A stretch of DNA of 64,000 nt from Notospermus geniculatus (Eukaryota > Nemertea > Pilidiophora > Heteronemertea > Lineidae). The notes under the pieces were generated by a model. The model worked only from the letters and a program-made list of their open reading frames with translations. It was not told the origin of the DNA and did no database searches. The stretch covers positions 185,625 to 249,624 of the forward strand of contig NMRB01000506.1 in NCBI GenBank assembly GCA_002633025.1, given 5' to 3'. Shown piece after piece: positions 35,060 to 45,229 of the stretch. The position numbers and the translations under genes are program-made. Positions within the stretch are counted from its first letter, which is position 1. Each line of letters begins with the position of its first letter.

Positions 35060-38000
35060 NCCCCCCTAAATTCGGCCCTGGATTTTGTAAAGGAGACTTG
35101 CGAAAAAGCTGAGACGAATGACATGAACGACTGCCCATAAGTTGAGTTGCCCATTGAGCGCCAACCTGTGTGTGAAAACTCAGCACCTAACTTTTAGTTC
35201 TCACAGCTTTGCTACCAGTAGATGAGGTTCTATGATATGACAGAGGAGTTAATTTTCATTCAAAGATGTTTCACCAACCTTGTGGGGTGGCAGATCCACC
35301 ATGCTGGCTTCTACACTCCCTTCATCATCCCGGTCGCAGGGAACAAACCTGTCACCTGTGGTGGAAGAATGGTGAAGACAGATTGAGAGGACAGCAACAC
35401 ATTCTTTGGTTTAGCTACCTTGTCATAGATGGAGCTGGTGTCGGAACCTGGGCCAAGAGAAATCAAGAGGCAGTACAGAGTCTGCTATGTTCAGTTTTGG
35501 TGGCAGTCAATCTGGCAGTAGCCAACTCCATTTGAGTTTGACCAAAAATTCATAAGCGTGCTCACTTATGAATTTTTGGTTTGACGTGTTTCATCAGTCT
35601 ATAATCTTGAATGACTTGAGCTCGACACGAACTTGGACTAGGCCTACAAGAAATTAGGGGTCGGATTTTAGAATGTTCCTTAATGTTAAGGTCGACCTTA
35701 AAAAGTCTATTGTAAAACCATCGAGAACAATAGATTTAAGGTGGACCTTAATGTAAAGGAACGTTCTAAAATACGGCCTTATTTCTCTCAAACAGTTACG
35801 GGTAGTCACTTACAGGTCTCTTTCCAATACTTGGCTTTCTGTAGGTCACGAATTGGTTCAAAGAGGGCACCATTGGTAGCAGCAGCAATGTCACTTCCAC
35901 TGAAGCCTTCAGTCATTCTGGCTAAGAAGGCCCACTCTTCATTTGTGAAGTTGATATAGTTTTCTTTGGTGTGAATCTTCATTATTTTAATCCTTGCCTC
36001 ACTGGAAGGAAAAACCTGGCCATTACCGGTATATAAATGGGATTCACGTAGAACTTGGTCCCTCCACTCAGTTTTTGGTGACCGACTCTCAGTGGGCCTC
36101 TGGACCTTTTTGTGTGGGGCAGCATCACAAACTGGGACTTAACCCAACAGACCCATGCCGCCCTAATCCGCCCTGCTGTGAGCTGCCTAGAAGTCCACGC
36201 CCACATTTTGACAAAAATCCCCATCACCTGTAATGTAGAAATGAAAATCACCAATTACTGCCGGCAGCACCACAATCCGCCATGTCTCCAGACACCGATA
36301 CCACCATAAACCGCCTTGACTCATTATACTGTTCTCTATTCAGCTCAATGCAGTGGCAGTTCAGGGTGGTGAAAGTTACAAATGGAAAGTGCAAAAGAAA
36401 TAGGCAGCTCTATTGGGTTAAAGGGGCCCTATAGGCAGCCTCCTCATAGACATTTTGATGTGCTCATCACACCGATCGGTTGGGATGAGAACCTCACCGT
36501 AACATGTATTGCAAGTGAAATACACTACACATCAACATTTGAGCCAAAATCTGTAGGTTGTCAGTTGCTAGCGCCACCTGTTATGAAGTAACCACACTAA
36601 TATGAGCCTAACAGCTAGCTGCCTATAGGGTGTCTTTAAAAGAACTTACAAGTCAGGTAGGGGTATGTATATTCTCTTCTGAAATCTTCTTAAGAAAGCT
36701 GAATCGAGCTCCCACGGACAATTTGTGGCACACAACACGAAGATCTTCTCTGTGAGTCTAAGATTATCAGCACCCTCCATCTGACGGAGTAGTTCGGTCT
36801 TTATCCGGCGGGTGTATTCTTCCTCGCGAGAACTTCTCTTACGGCAAATGCTGTCAATTTCGTCGATGAAAATCACCTGAGAAAAGTCGGACGCGAGATA
36901 TACACAAGATAGAGGAAGACTCCTGGGGTCATATGAATAAAGATTAACAAATGCTTTTACTTGGATTTTCCGTTCTGCTGTACAAAATTTTCCAGTACGT
37001 TCTGCTGTACTTGGATTTTCCAGTACAAATGCACTGTGGTATTCTGTACAAATCTGAAGTAAAAGCATTGCTAACTTTTATTCATATCACCCATTGTATG
37101 GTCCAGTATATGCTTTCACTTCAATTTTGTACATGGCCCTCCAATGCTTTTCTGGGTTCTCCACAGCAGCACATGTAATCGAATATGCCCCAGCCATACG
37201 GGTGAATGTGAGAGGGGGTGTTTTGTACAGGAGAACGGAAGTCAAAGCATTTACCCCCAGTCCCAGCAAAAAATCCCGGATCCGCCCTGACCTTAGGATC
37301 TACTTACCGATCGTCCCTCCTGATGTGTAGCATGATAAAACAGCTCCTTGATCAACCTGTAATGAAGGATAGTTCAGTTGAATGAACAGAACTGAGCAAT
37401 TTGAACTTCGGCATCCTTGGTCTGCACGGTTACAGGAAAATTCGTCCCTGGAAAATTCATCCCTGGAAAATTCGTCTCCGAGGAGAATTCCTGTCTACAT
37501 CATCCTGAGAGTATCATCAAGTGTTCTTAAAGCGGATCGTTCGCATCTGTCCAAAGTGAACCAAAAATAATAAAACAACCCATTTTATTCGTAACAACAA
37601 CTGGTAAATGCATTGCGGCGGCCGTTCCGGAAAATGTTCTGTGGAATCTTTGATTTGGCACGGATAGTCTGCTTCAACGCTCGCTCTGTCACTGCACTCT
37701 GTATGCGGCAACAGAGGGAGCAAGCACTGGTTACTTCAGGATGATCTGTATTAAATATTGAAAGTTTTGGCAAAATTTTTCATTAGCTTACTTTTCGCTC
37801 TCTCCCACCCAGCTCGACACTAAGTCCGAGCTTGAAACGCAGTAAAATGTCGAGTTGACGATCTCTGACGACACAGCCCTGGCAAGGTAGGATTTCCCAG
37901 TCCCTGGTGGGCCATAGAGGAGAATTCTTTTCCATGGTTTTCTACCACCTGAAGTTAGAAATTGTTCTGAATGAAATGGATCACTGATCACACAGGTTCC

Positions 38001-41000
38001 TCTGGGTCAACAAAGACACAGTGGAATCCCTTTGTTACAGACCCCTTTGGACTTTGGACCTCTCTAATGAGGACAACGTCTAATGAGGACAACATCCTCA
38101 TTAGAGAGATGTCCCATTGGAGAAGTACTGGTGTCCCACTCTATAGACAAATCCCAAATTGACGTAAATGACAAAGATCTGCGCACTTCCGCCGAAATCG
38201 CAAACACAACCTCGGTCTGAAACCAGCTGATGTGACGCAATCCATGATTCAGCAATGGTCGACTCTGACGCAACGTCGTCGAACTCACTGTTGTGGGGTT
38301 CTCTGCGTCACGTCATTCAGTTTCAGACCAAGGTTGTGTTTGCGATTTCGGCGTAATGCGCAGATCTGCGAATTTGAGAATCGTCTTTTGGTAAAATGAA
38401 CACAAATGGCAAATTTGAACTGAACTCAGGTGTGTCCTTCAAGAGCGGTGTCCTTAATAGACTGGTGTCCTCCTTGCAGGTGTCCACTAAGGGATATTTC
38501 ACTTTACCTGTGAAAAGGTGGGGAAACTGCAATGGGATGATGACGGCCTCCTTCAGAGTTTGTTTCGCTTCCCTCAATCCAGCTATTGAATCGAACCCTA
38601 CGCCACCCTTTTTTACGATGGTCGCTTCTACAGCACTGCGCCGTTTTCCTCTCCCAGTCTCGCCATCCTGAGAACCAACAGCACCAGCATCTGGAAGAAA
38701 TCAAGTGAACTTCATGAATATTTCCTCTCTTTTGAGAAACAAATGTACACATCATCTTATCTAGTTGCATACAACACATTTTGGAAACTTTGAAGAGACG
38801 CAATAGTCAGCCAGCTATTAGGCTCATCAGTGTTGTCAGTTCCTCACAGGTGGCGCTAGCAGTGGCCATCCCACTGATTCTGGTTCAAATGTCGATGTTA
38901 GGTGGGGAGCCACGGTGGTGTAGTGGTTCGGGTCTCCGACTAGCGGTCAGAGGATCCAGGGTTTGAATCCCACTGGGCATGAGACTTTGGGCAAGTCTCC
39001 TTGCCTCACTGGCCTCTCTCCACCCAGGTGTATAAATGGGTACCGGTCGGAAATGCTCCGATTGTAGTGCTGAATGAGCAGCTCATCTGAGTTCTATCTA
39101 CTGAAAGGTTTCAGGATAGACCACTGAATGAGCAGCTCATCTGAGTTCTATCTACTGAAAGGTTTCAGGATAGACCACTGAATGAGCAGCTCATCTGAGT
39201 TCTATCTACTGAAAGGTTTCAGGATAGACTGGGGTTAAAGTGTAAAGTTGGATGAGAACCTCCATCTTGTTGATATCAGACTATAAACCCAAACTTTTAC
39301 TTTTTAACTAGTCCTAGTATATTTTACTTGCAATGCATGTCAGAGTTAGATTATCATGCCAACTGATCGGTCGGTGTAATGAGACATCAAAATGCCTATG
39401 AGAAGGCTGTCTGTTGGGACACCCAAACTGGTCATTTCTGTTCATTTTGACCTCTGTACACCACAACCCGGTCAGTCACAAAGGTGTCCCCAATAGGGAG
39501 GTTCTACTGTACACAAACTGGCTGAAGGCCAAAGAAAGCTAATATCAAAGTACCAGTTTGAGGAGATGGCATTAAAGTTGCATTCTGCCCTGGAGTCTGC
39601 AGAAATGCAGCAGGTTTGGCATCGCCGGCAGCATCTAGTTGTGTTATCTTAGCATGAAGGACATCCTGGTGATGGTGAAGTGTCTTCTTCAGTTGATCTA
39701 ATGCACCCTGAAAATATGGTAAAGGGGCTGTTCGTTTTCATCACTTGAGGAATCTAAGTTGTGATCCTTGGGAAAACGGAAAAAGCTATGCACTTGCAAA
39801 TTGCAGGGATTATTTGTTGTACTGTACAGAATAATCACTGCAATTTGCAGCTTCATAGCTTTCCCCATTTTGTCAAGGATCATAACTCAGATGCCTCAAT
39901 TGACGAAAACGAACAGCCCCTTGTCAATATTAACGTCAGTGTGTATTGGTTGTGTTGGTGGATAGTTGCCTTGGGTGTTGGCAAGAAACCTTTCAAACAT
40001 ATCTATTGCCAACAGCCAAGGCAACTGAACAGTGCAATATTAATAATACACAACTTATTGACATCCACTCAACCAGGTTGGATTATGTTGAACCTCCCTT
40101 TAACAGACACTCTGTCAGTAAGACACTTCTCTAAGAAGGGTACCAACGTTCAAATCCAGATTTGTCATTTCTAGTTATTATGACCTTTATAATCAGGACT
40201 CAGGACACCTCTCAATTATGGACATCATCTGTCGGTCCAAAAGGTGTCTCCTTTAACTCAATAGAGCCGCCTATTTTTTGCACTTTCCAGATGTACCTTT
40301 CACTGCCCTGAACCACCATGAAATGCCACTGCATAAAAGCTGAATAGAGAACAGTATAAGGCAAGGCAGTTTATGGCGGTATCGGCGTCTGGAGACATGG
40401 CGGATTGTGGCGGTGCCGGCAGTAATTGGTGACTTTTATTTCTACAACAGAGGTTATGGGGCTTTTGTCAAAAAGTGGGCGTGGTCTTCTAGGCGGCTCA
40501 CGCAGGGCGGTTTAGGGCGGCATGGGCTCTATTGGGTTAAAGGAGAGGTTCCACTCAGTGCAGTTTTCCAAATACCAAGCATCATTCAGAACAGGCTACG
40601 GAAGTGAATTCAATGAGGTGAAGTTGAATCCCTTCATAAAGTCAACTTACAAGGATAGTTTCATCATCTTCTTCCCGTTCGATCCTGCTGATCAGCTCCT
40701 GACACAGGCTACCGTTCACCATCATGGAACGAATGTCGACATTGGTTGTCTTTTCGCTTTCTTCTGCTGCCCGTGATAGACTGAAGACCGAAGTGTTTTA
40801 ATTATAAAGTCTTGGAGATCTCTGTTTGAAGTGGTTCTACTCTACTGATTTCCCATGACATGGAGCAAATTACCTTGTGTGGGTGGAAAAGCCACACCAA
40901 TGATTAAACCGTCCCCAGCTAAGAATACCGTACCTCAGAATTACTTACCAAAATAGAGCATCTATTGATGAAAGAAGAAAAAGAAGAATGATTGTGAGTG

Positions 41001-41691
41001 TTTGGCTTCTGGTTTGCGTTGAGATTATCAATACAAAGTGAAATGTGATACCGGTATGAATATTGAGATCTCATCGGCCTATTTTGCTACAAAATGATTC
41101 TAAAACCTAATCAATCATCCCTCTGAGCAAGCCCATATGGGCCACAATGGGCCCCATATAGTTTAAGATATGGGCCCCATGTGGGCATACACCCAAGAAA
41201 AATATGGGTCCCATATTTTTTTGCCCAGATACATAGGCCTATGGGGCCCATCTGGGAAATCTACCAAAATAATTGGGTTCCAGATGGGCCCCACATGTAT
41301 CTGGGCAAAAAATATGGGACCCATGGACGGTTCTTGCCACTTGGGTGCAGAATCCTCTGGGCCCCATATGCGGGGGGGATATGGGATCGCCCATCTGGGC
41401 CCCATACCGTACCGGTACCTAGGCCTATGTGCTTGTACTTGTTGTTGCCTAAGCAGAGTCAAAATTATCATGATTCGGCCTAGGCCTGGGGGGCCGTAGG
41501 CAGTGCATGAGAGAGTGATGCGTAATATTCACATCAAAGATTCTACTTCTAGGCAGGCCCTACCGGTAGACCTCGGGACCTCAGCTGGCTTCCAATAGGA
41601 GGTCTCAAGGCCGCCTACCTTACCTTTATACAATCAAGGCCTAGGCTACCTTACCTTTATACAAATTCGACAGCAGTTCTTGTCCAGCCAT
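34943..41691 (-). CDS. VPS4-type AAA ATPase (whole gene, ten exons, one-base assembly gap before the last exon)
   Basis: Ten minus-strand exons join in frame with GT-AG borders: 41691-41655, 40766-40651, 39707-39554, 38690-38508, 37948-37792, 37356-37308, 36876-36650, 36001-35814, 35355-35279 and 35059-34943. The N-terminus is [12 protein letters not shown]. The AAA core has [19 protein letters not shown], Walker [22 protein letters not shown] (pore loop), Walker [13 protein letters not shown] sensor, and [13 protein letters not shown] with the double arginine. The C-terminus [31 protein letters not shown] and [16 protein letters not shown]-stop follows VPS4 closely. VPS4 disassembles ESCRT-III filaments at endosomes, at the midbody and in membrane repair. 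The first 100 residues do not look like a MIT domain, so cargo recognition may differ. This is probably a diverged paralog, not the canonical VPS4. Confidence 0.88.
35279..35355 (-). CDS. AAA ATPase exon 9
   Basis: 77 nt, acceptor CCACAG; the donor GTTGGTG is weak. Encodes [20 protein letters not shown] and LPPHK, which parallels the '.PC..GD.GA....W.dVp..k' stretch of VPS4. Confidence 0.8.
35530..35780. repeat. Two small foldbacks in an ATPase intron
   Basis: ACCAAAAATTCATAAG and CTTATGAATTTTTGGT form a short hairpin near 35535-35575. GATTTTAGAATGTTCCTTAA faces a TTAATGTAAAGGAACGTTCTAAAAT end over 35660-35775. Confidence 0.75.
35814..36001 (-). CDS. AAA ATPase exon 8
   Basis: 188 nt, acceptor TCCTTCCAG and donor GTAAGT. 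Encodes [37 protein letters not shown] and [14 protein letters not shown], the helical lid leading into the VPS4 beta domain. Confidence 0.93.
36131..36424 (-). mobile_element. Element I, complete copy (minus orientation)
   Basis: About 290 bp with CCTTTAACCCAATAGAGC-type ends. Shares ATGGCGGATTGTGG and TGCCGGCAGTAATTGGTGA with 40252-40541. Intronic. Confidence 0.75.
36650..36876 (-). CDS. AAA ATPase exon 7 (Walker B, arginine fingers)
   Basis: 227 nt, acceptor TTTTCTCAG and donor GTAAGT. Encodes [44 protein letters not shown] and [16 protein letters not shown]. The catalytic Glu, the sensor Asn and both finger arginines are intact. Confidence 0.95.
36928..37095. mobile_element. MITE-like foldback element B, copy 2
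   Basis: CAAATGCTTTTACTT and AAGTAAAAGCATTGCTAACTT arms as in 8347-8466, with an expanded centre repeating TTGGATTTTCC and CTGCTGTAC. Confidence 0.75.
37308..37356 (-). CDS. AAA ATPase exon 6
   Basis: 49 nt, acceptor ATTACAG and donor GTAAGT. Encodes [16 protein letters not shown], which continues GESEK and leads to Walker B. Confidence 0.85.
37792..37948 (-). CDS. AAA ATPase exon 5 (Walker A)
   Basis: 157 nt, acceptor AACTTCAG and donor GTAAGC. Encodes [28 protein letters not shown] and [15 protein letters not shown]. In the pore loop the Lys normally found before Trp in VPS4 is Ser here. Confidence 0.95.
38163..38390. mobile_element. MITE-like element A, complete copy
   Basis: Inverted ends around AGATCTGCGCA and TGCGCAGATCTGCG, with CGAAATCGCAAACACAACCT and the complement GGTTGTGTTTGCGATTTCG. 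Lies in the intron between ATPase exons 4 and 5. Confidence 0.85.
38508..38690 (-). CDS. AAA ATPase exon 4 (start of AAA domain)
   Basis: 183 nt, acceptor TTTCTTCCAG and donor GTAAAG. Encodes a [15 protein letters not shown] linker and [19 protein letters not shown], then [10 protein letters not shown], the typical N-terminal AAA block of VPS4/katanin ATPases. Confidence 0.9.
38912..39231 (+). mobile_element. tRNA-derived SINE (family 2) with 54-bp tail repeats
   Basis: The tRNA-like head has A box GGTGTAGTGGTTCGGG and B box GGGTTTGAATCCCA. The body GAGACTTTGGGCAAGTC and TGCCTCACTGGCCTC resembles the conserved central domains of metazoan SINEs. The tail has three copies of a 54-bp unit starting CTGAATGAGCAGCTCATCTG (39070, 39124, 39178). 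Plus strand, in an ATPase intron. Confidence 0.8.
39554..39707 (-). CDS. AAA ATPase exon 3
   Basis: 154 nt, acceptor ATATTTTCAG and donor G|GTACTT. Encodes [20 protein letters not shown] and a Pro/Gln-rich linker. A MITE (39721-39922) ends 13 bp before the exon, so the branch-point region is inside the element. Confidence 0.75.
39721..39922. mobile_element. MITE-like element H, copy 2, abutting ATPase exon 3
   Basis: AAAGGGGCTGTTCGTTTTCA and AAAACGAACAGCCCCTT ends. The 17335-17536 copy is about 90% similar by eye. Confidence 0.85.
40252..40541 (+). mobile_element. Element I, complete copy (plus orientation)
   Basis: CCTTTAACTCAATAGAGCC to GGGCTCTATTGGGTTAAAGG, with the same body as the minus-oriented copy. 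Intronic. Confidence 0.8.
40651..40766 (-). CDS. AAA ATPase exon 2
   Basis: 116 nt, acceptor CACGGGCAG and donor GTAAGT. Encodes [18 protein letters not shown] and [16 protein letters not shown], a mostly helical acidic segment. Chosen because phases match on both sides. Confidence 0.7.
41130..41410. repeat. GGGCCCCATAT palindrome cluster
   Basis: At least nine ATGGGCCCCAT or ATGGGTCCCAT-like palindromes. 41203-41323 is a foldback: ATATGGGTCCCATATTTTTT and GCCCAGATACATAGG against ATGTATCTGGGCAAAAAAT. Both strands stay open over 300 bp because the repeat lacks stops; not coding. Confidence 0.75.
41655..41691 (-). CDS. AAA ATPase exon 1
   Basis: 37 nt encoding [12 protein letters not shown] and one base; donor GTAAGG. 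The donor neighbourhood CTACCTTACCTTTATACAA is directly duplicated at 41617-41635 just inside the intron. The join to exon 2 restores an Ala codon. Confidence 0.65.
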
Positions 41692-41699
41692 CACTGATT

Positions 41700-42480
41700 G
41701 GCATCGCACCCCCGTCAACATGGTCAAACATGTCAAATGCACGTGGCAGTTCATGCAGTTTGGCCTATCTACGCAAGACTGATCCGTTGCCTACGTAACG
41801 CCCAATCTACACAGCGGAGCAGTGCGAGGGCAAAGTACCAGGCTTGTTTTACATCGTCGCCGTCTGGCCCTACCGCAAAATGCCAGCCAACTGCCGAAGA
41901 CCAACGTCTCCGCCGCCGTTCGTCGTGCCGTAACGACTGTCTGTCTGGCATCTTTCATTACGTTTTCGTCGTGAATTAATGAGGGGCACCTGCATGAATA
42001 AGGGTCATCAACGAAGGTAATTTAGGAAACCACGACACAGCCCGGGACCTTGTGATGAGGCCTATCTTTCAGTGTTCGGATTTTACCCTCGCCTTTTCCA
42101 AGTCGCTCCTCCACGTGGGAATTTCTCAGCACGGCGAGTTGGCTCTCAATGGGCAATTCACCATTGTCGATTTGCTAAATAACGATTTTTCGTTGAGACC
42201 AATGACAGATGCCCGCCCCATTGAGAGCCAACTTCCTCGGGAAACGCTCACGTGGAAAGTTTAGGCGCCTTAAACAGTGGTGCACTAACTTCGTTGTGCT
42301 GATTTTGGAAGTCCCGTTGGCTAACAAGGCGTGAAGATCGCCCGCCAAGTAACGTCGACGCGTTGCTCCTGCATCCCCATCTACGGTTGCTGGCACTTCA
42401 TCGCCTTTGCAGGAGAGAGCTACGGGTATTTTTTGCCGTCTGAGTGTTTTTTCTTTATTCCGTATAATGTCGAATAAACG
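41700..42480. other. Upstream region of the AAA ATPase gene
   Basis: GC-richer than its surroundings and a likely promoter zone for the leftward gene. It includes a foldback at 42107-42265 of the CCACGTG family (CCACGTGGGAATTTCTCA, GTTGGCTCTCAATGGGCAAT), the family seen at 43310 and 61.2-61.9 kb. Confidence 0.4.
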
Positions 42481-42723
42481 AGAAAAAAAACTTTTCTACA
42501 ATGAATATACACATAGTTTATTGCTGTACAATGCTACAAAATCGAATCATACATTGGTAACAGTCACACCAGATATCAACATATGAATCGCCAAAGAAGG
42601 CAGACACATGACAAATGCAGACGATCTGATTTCTCCATTATCTGCGGTCAGGGGCCGCCATAAACTGCATGTTTCTTGCGGTTGGCACGAAATTGTATCA
42701 GTAAAAAGGACCATCGGAAAAAA

Positions 42724-43197
42724 NNNNNNNNNNNNNNNNNNNNNNNNNNNNNNNNNNNNNNNNNNNNNNNNNNNNNNNNNNNNNNNNNNNNNNNNNNNNN
42801 NNNNNNNNNNNNNNNNNNNNNNNNNNNNNNNNNNNNNNNNNNNNNNNNNNNNNNNNNNNNNNNNNNNNNNNNNNNNNNNNNNNNNNNNNNNNNNNNNNNN
42901 NNNNNNNNNNNNNNNNNNNNNNNNNNNNNNNNNNNNNNNNNNNNNNNNNNNNNNNNNNNNNNNNNNNNNNNNNNNNNNNNNNNNNNNNNNNNNNNNNNNN
43001 NNNNNNNNNNNNNNNNNNNNNNNNNNNNNNNNNNNNNNNNNNNNNNNNNNNNNNNNNNNNNNNNNNNNNNNNNNNNNNNNNNNNNNNNNNNNNNNNNNNN
43101 NNNNNNNNNNNNNNNNNNNNNNNNNNNNNNNNNNNNNNNNNNNNNNNNNNNNNNNNNNNNNNNNNNNNNNNNNNNNNNNNNNNNNNNNNNNNNNNNN
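42724..43197. other. Assembly gap (474 N)
   Basis: A run of N. Open frames crossing it are meaningless. Confidence 0.99.
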
Positions 43198-43379
43198 CCC
43201 GCCTGCAAAGACCGCCCTAGCTCGGCCCGGCCCTGACCCCCTCTGCCAAAAATCCTGGATCCGCGCCTGTTGGTCTCAGCGTAAGCGTTGAGGAACCAGC
43301 AATCGTGAAATGCCCATTGAGAGCCAACTCAGAGGAGAAAACTCACGTGGAGCAGTACCTTTGGGAGACTCGGGTTGCC

Positions 43380-43778
43380 TCAACAATCCTCTGGCTCAGT
43401 AAACTTGAGAATGGGCTCTGTGTAATGGGAATGTGATACAGCAACGGTGATAGTAGACTTGCAACTGAGCCTATCGCGATATGTTCGACCGGGCTTTGCT
43501 CGGGATAATCGCCTTTTGGAAGAGATTACAAGCTCACGAAGAGGAATTCGACACGAATATCCCGATAGAGAAATATTCTTGTATACGCTCAAATAACCCG
43601 AAGTGGAAAACACCCGTTCGGCCATTGTTGCGATAGAAGGACCGAGATTTGCTGTAATCAGGTAAGGCACCTGGAATTCCAGTTGGTCGGGTTGTTCAAA
43701 AGATGCCTTTTTATCCCTTTGCAAAAAAGGAGTGAAAGCAAAATCCCTCCAAAGTACATGTATGTTCACCCTTTTCAA
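43380..43778 (-). pseudogene. Probable hAT-type transposase C-terminal remnant
   Basis: The minus frame reads VPYLITANLGPSIATMAERV then FSTSGYLSVYKNISLS. ERVFSTSG followed after a short spacer by [RK]N.SLS is the signature of the hAT dimerisation domain. The frame lacks the DDE catalytic region and the zinc finger, so it is a fragment. Flanking repeats and the N gap hide the rest. The short match limits certainty. Confidence 0.45.
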
Positions 43779-43800
43779 ATGGCGAAAAACGCGCTTGAAT

Positions 43801-44189
43801 GAGGAACCTTCAGAACTACCGCCACTAGGCGGCGCTGTGAGCGGTTGGACCTTCTTTCGATGTCTCGTCCGTGTTGCACTGCGTCAAGGACGTCGTGACG
43901 AGTGCAATTTTGCCTCCTACCTACAAATGTCATCGTGTGCAAAGGCGGAGACGGATTTTTTGCCGCCAACGCAGATCAAACATGTTTGAAGTGACGTCGC
44001 GCCGTATCTACAGGATGCAAATTTGCAATCGTGTGCGACGGCTGACGCACCGTGTGCGGTGACAGGATGCGGAGACAAAACGCTCCTATAGAGGCAACGT
44101 CGGAGACAAAATTGCACTCGTGTACGGCAGGCTTTACGTCTTCGGTAGCAGCGCCGCCCTGTAGGGATAGAAAGTTGTGCGGGTTCCTC
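43801..44189. mobile_element. Element E (GAGGAACC termini), copy 3
   Basis: GAGGAACCTTCAGAACTACC and GGCGGCGCTGTGAGC at the left face GCAGCGCCGCCCTG and GTGCGGGTTCCTC at the right. The right half recurs within the duplication ending near 45490. Confidence 0.75.
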
Positions 44190-44775
44190 ACCCCGTTGGG
44201 GTAGATGTGCGAATTTTCTGAATACTTTTGAACAAATAAAGTCCCTATTTACATTATTTACAATGTTGTGTCAAAGTGAATTTTGCTTCCGTCTGAATCG
44301 ACTGGAAAATAGCTGAGCACAACACTTCGACATCTCCACACACTGACAGCTGACTGATGGAGAACAACCGGAGACAAAAATTTCGTCCACTCACGTCTTC
44401 GCTTATGCCTACCGAAAGCCCGCAGCACATGGGGCAATGGTGGACTTCACTGCCGTTAGAGGCCGCCTGTTAGCGGTCCTGTAACGTCACAAAATGTGAC
44501 GTCGCAGACGTAAGTCATGGCCTTCACGTTATATGGATGACGTCGTGGCGTGCGCTTCTCTGTGACGTCATGACGTTCCAGGACCGCTAACTAGTGGTGG
44601 CCTCTAACGGTAGGAAGGTCTCCCATTTGCTGCAACAAACATTGCGCCGTGTCCGGTGGAAAGCAAGCTGCGCGCAGGCAATGAGCTTTTCATAACATCC
44701 CACACGGAGCAATTTTGTTGGTTGCCACTAAATTGCAATGAGCAAGAAACGTTGCCTCTCGCGCTGTGATGTAAA
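43931..44775. repeat. Direct duplication, copy 1
   Basis: From CATCGTGTGCAAAGGCGG to CTCTCGCGCTGTGA. It matches 45230-46136 almost base for base, apart from scattered substitutions and one indel of about 60 bp after GTCCGGTGGA. Contains a foldback at 44452-44612 with CCGTTAGAGGCCGCCTGTTA and GGTGGCCTCTAACGG ends. Confidence 0.9.
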
Positions 44776-44833
44776 CAAGCACAGCATTGAACGTCCCCCG
44801 TCGCCCCGGGTGCAAGTCCGACGGGCATGTATT

Positions 44834-45228
44834 TTGAAGATTCCGTTCAGTGTTAATGGCACAATCACAGTTTATGTGATTCGGCTTTTTGGCCCCCTGG
44901 GGGCAAAGTGGAAAATCAGATTTGGGTCGATTCTTTGACGCGACACACCATTGGCCCATGATACATCCCTCCACCAAATATCAACCCAACATTTTCAGTC
45001 GTTCATAAGTTACAGAGCGGAAGGGAAATTATGTGGTTTTTACAAAGCGCCCCCTACAGGGCTGAAAAATGAATGTAATTGAAAACCCGCAGAGTATATT
45101 ATGTACCCTTGCTAGATGAGCCTACCATAAAAATCTTGTGAAATTCCGTCCAGTATTAAAGGCGTAATCGCAGTTTTTGTGTTTTGGCTTTTGGCCCCCT
45201 GGTGGCAAAGTGGAGAATCGGATTTGGC
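44834..45228. repeat. Spacer with two diverged copies of a roughly 95-bp unit
   Basis: ATTCCGTTCAGTGTTAATGG ... TTTGGCCCCCTGGGGGCAAA at 44840-44928 recurs with changes at 45140-45228, in direct order. It ends at the single N at 45229. Confidence 0.75.
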
Positions 45229-45229
45229 N

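Noticed and set aside
41163-41499. Open frames on both strands ([13 protein letters not shown]..., [11 protein letters not shown]...)
   Set aside because: Produced by the GGGCCCCATAT palindromes. Coding on both strands at once is implausible and the region is intronic.
42608-43291. Open frames crossing the N run
   Set aside because: Only N residues between short ends; no information.
43732-44191. Several overlapping arginine-rich frames on both strands
   Set aside because: They sit in foldback element E and in the duplicated segment, so frames recur only because the DNA is duplicated.
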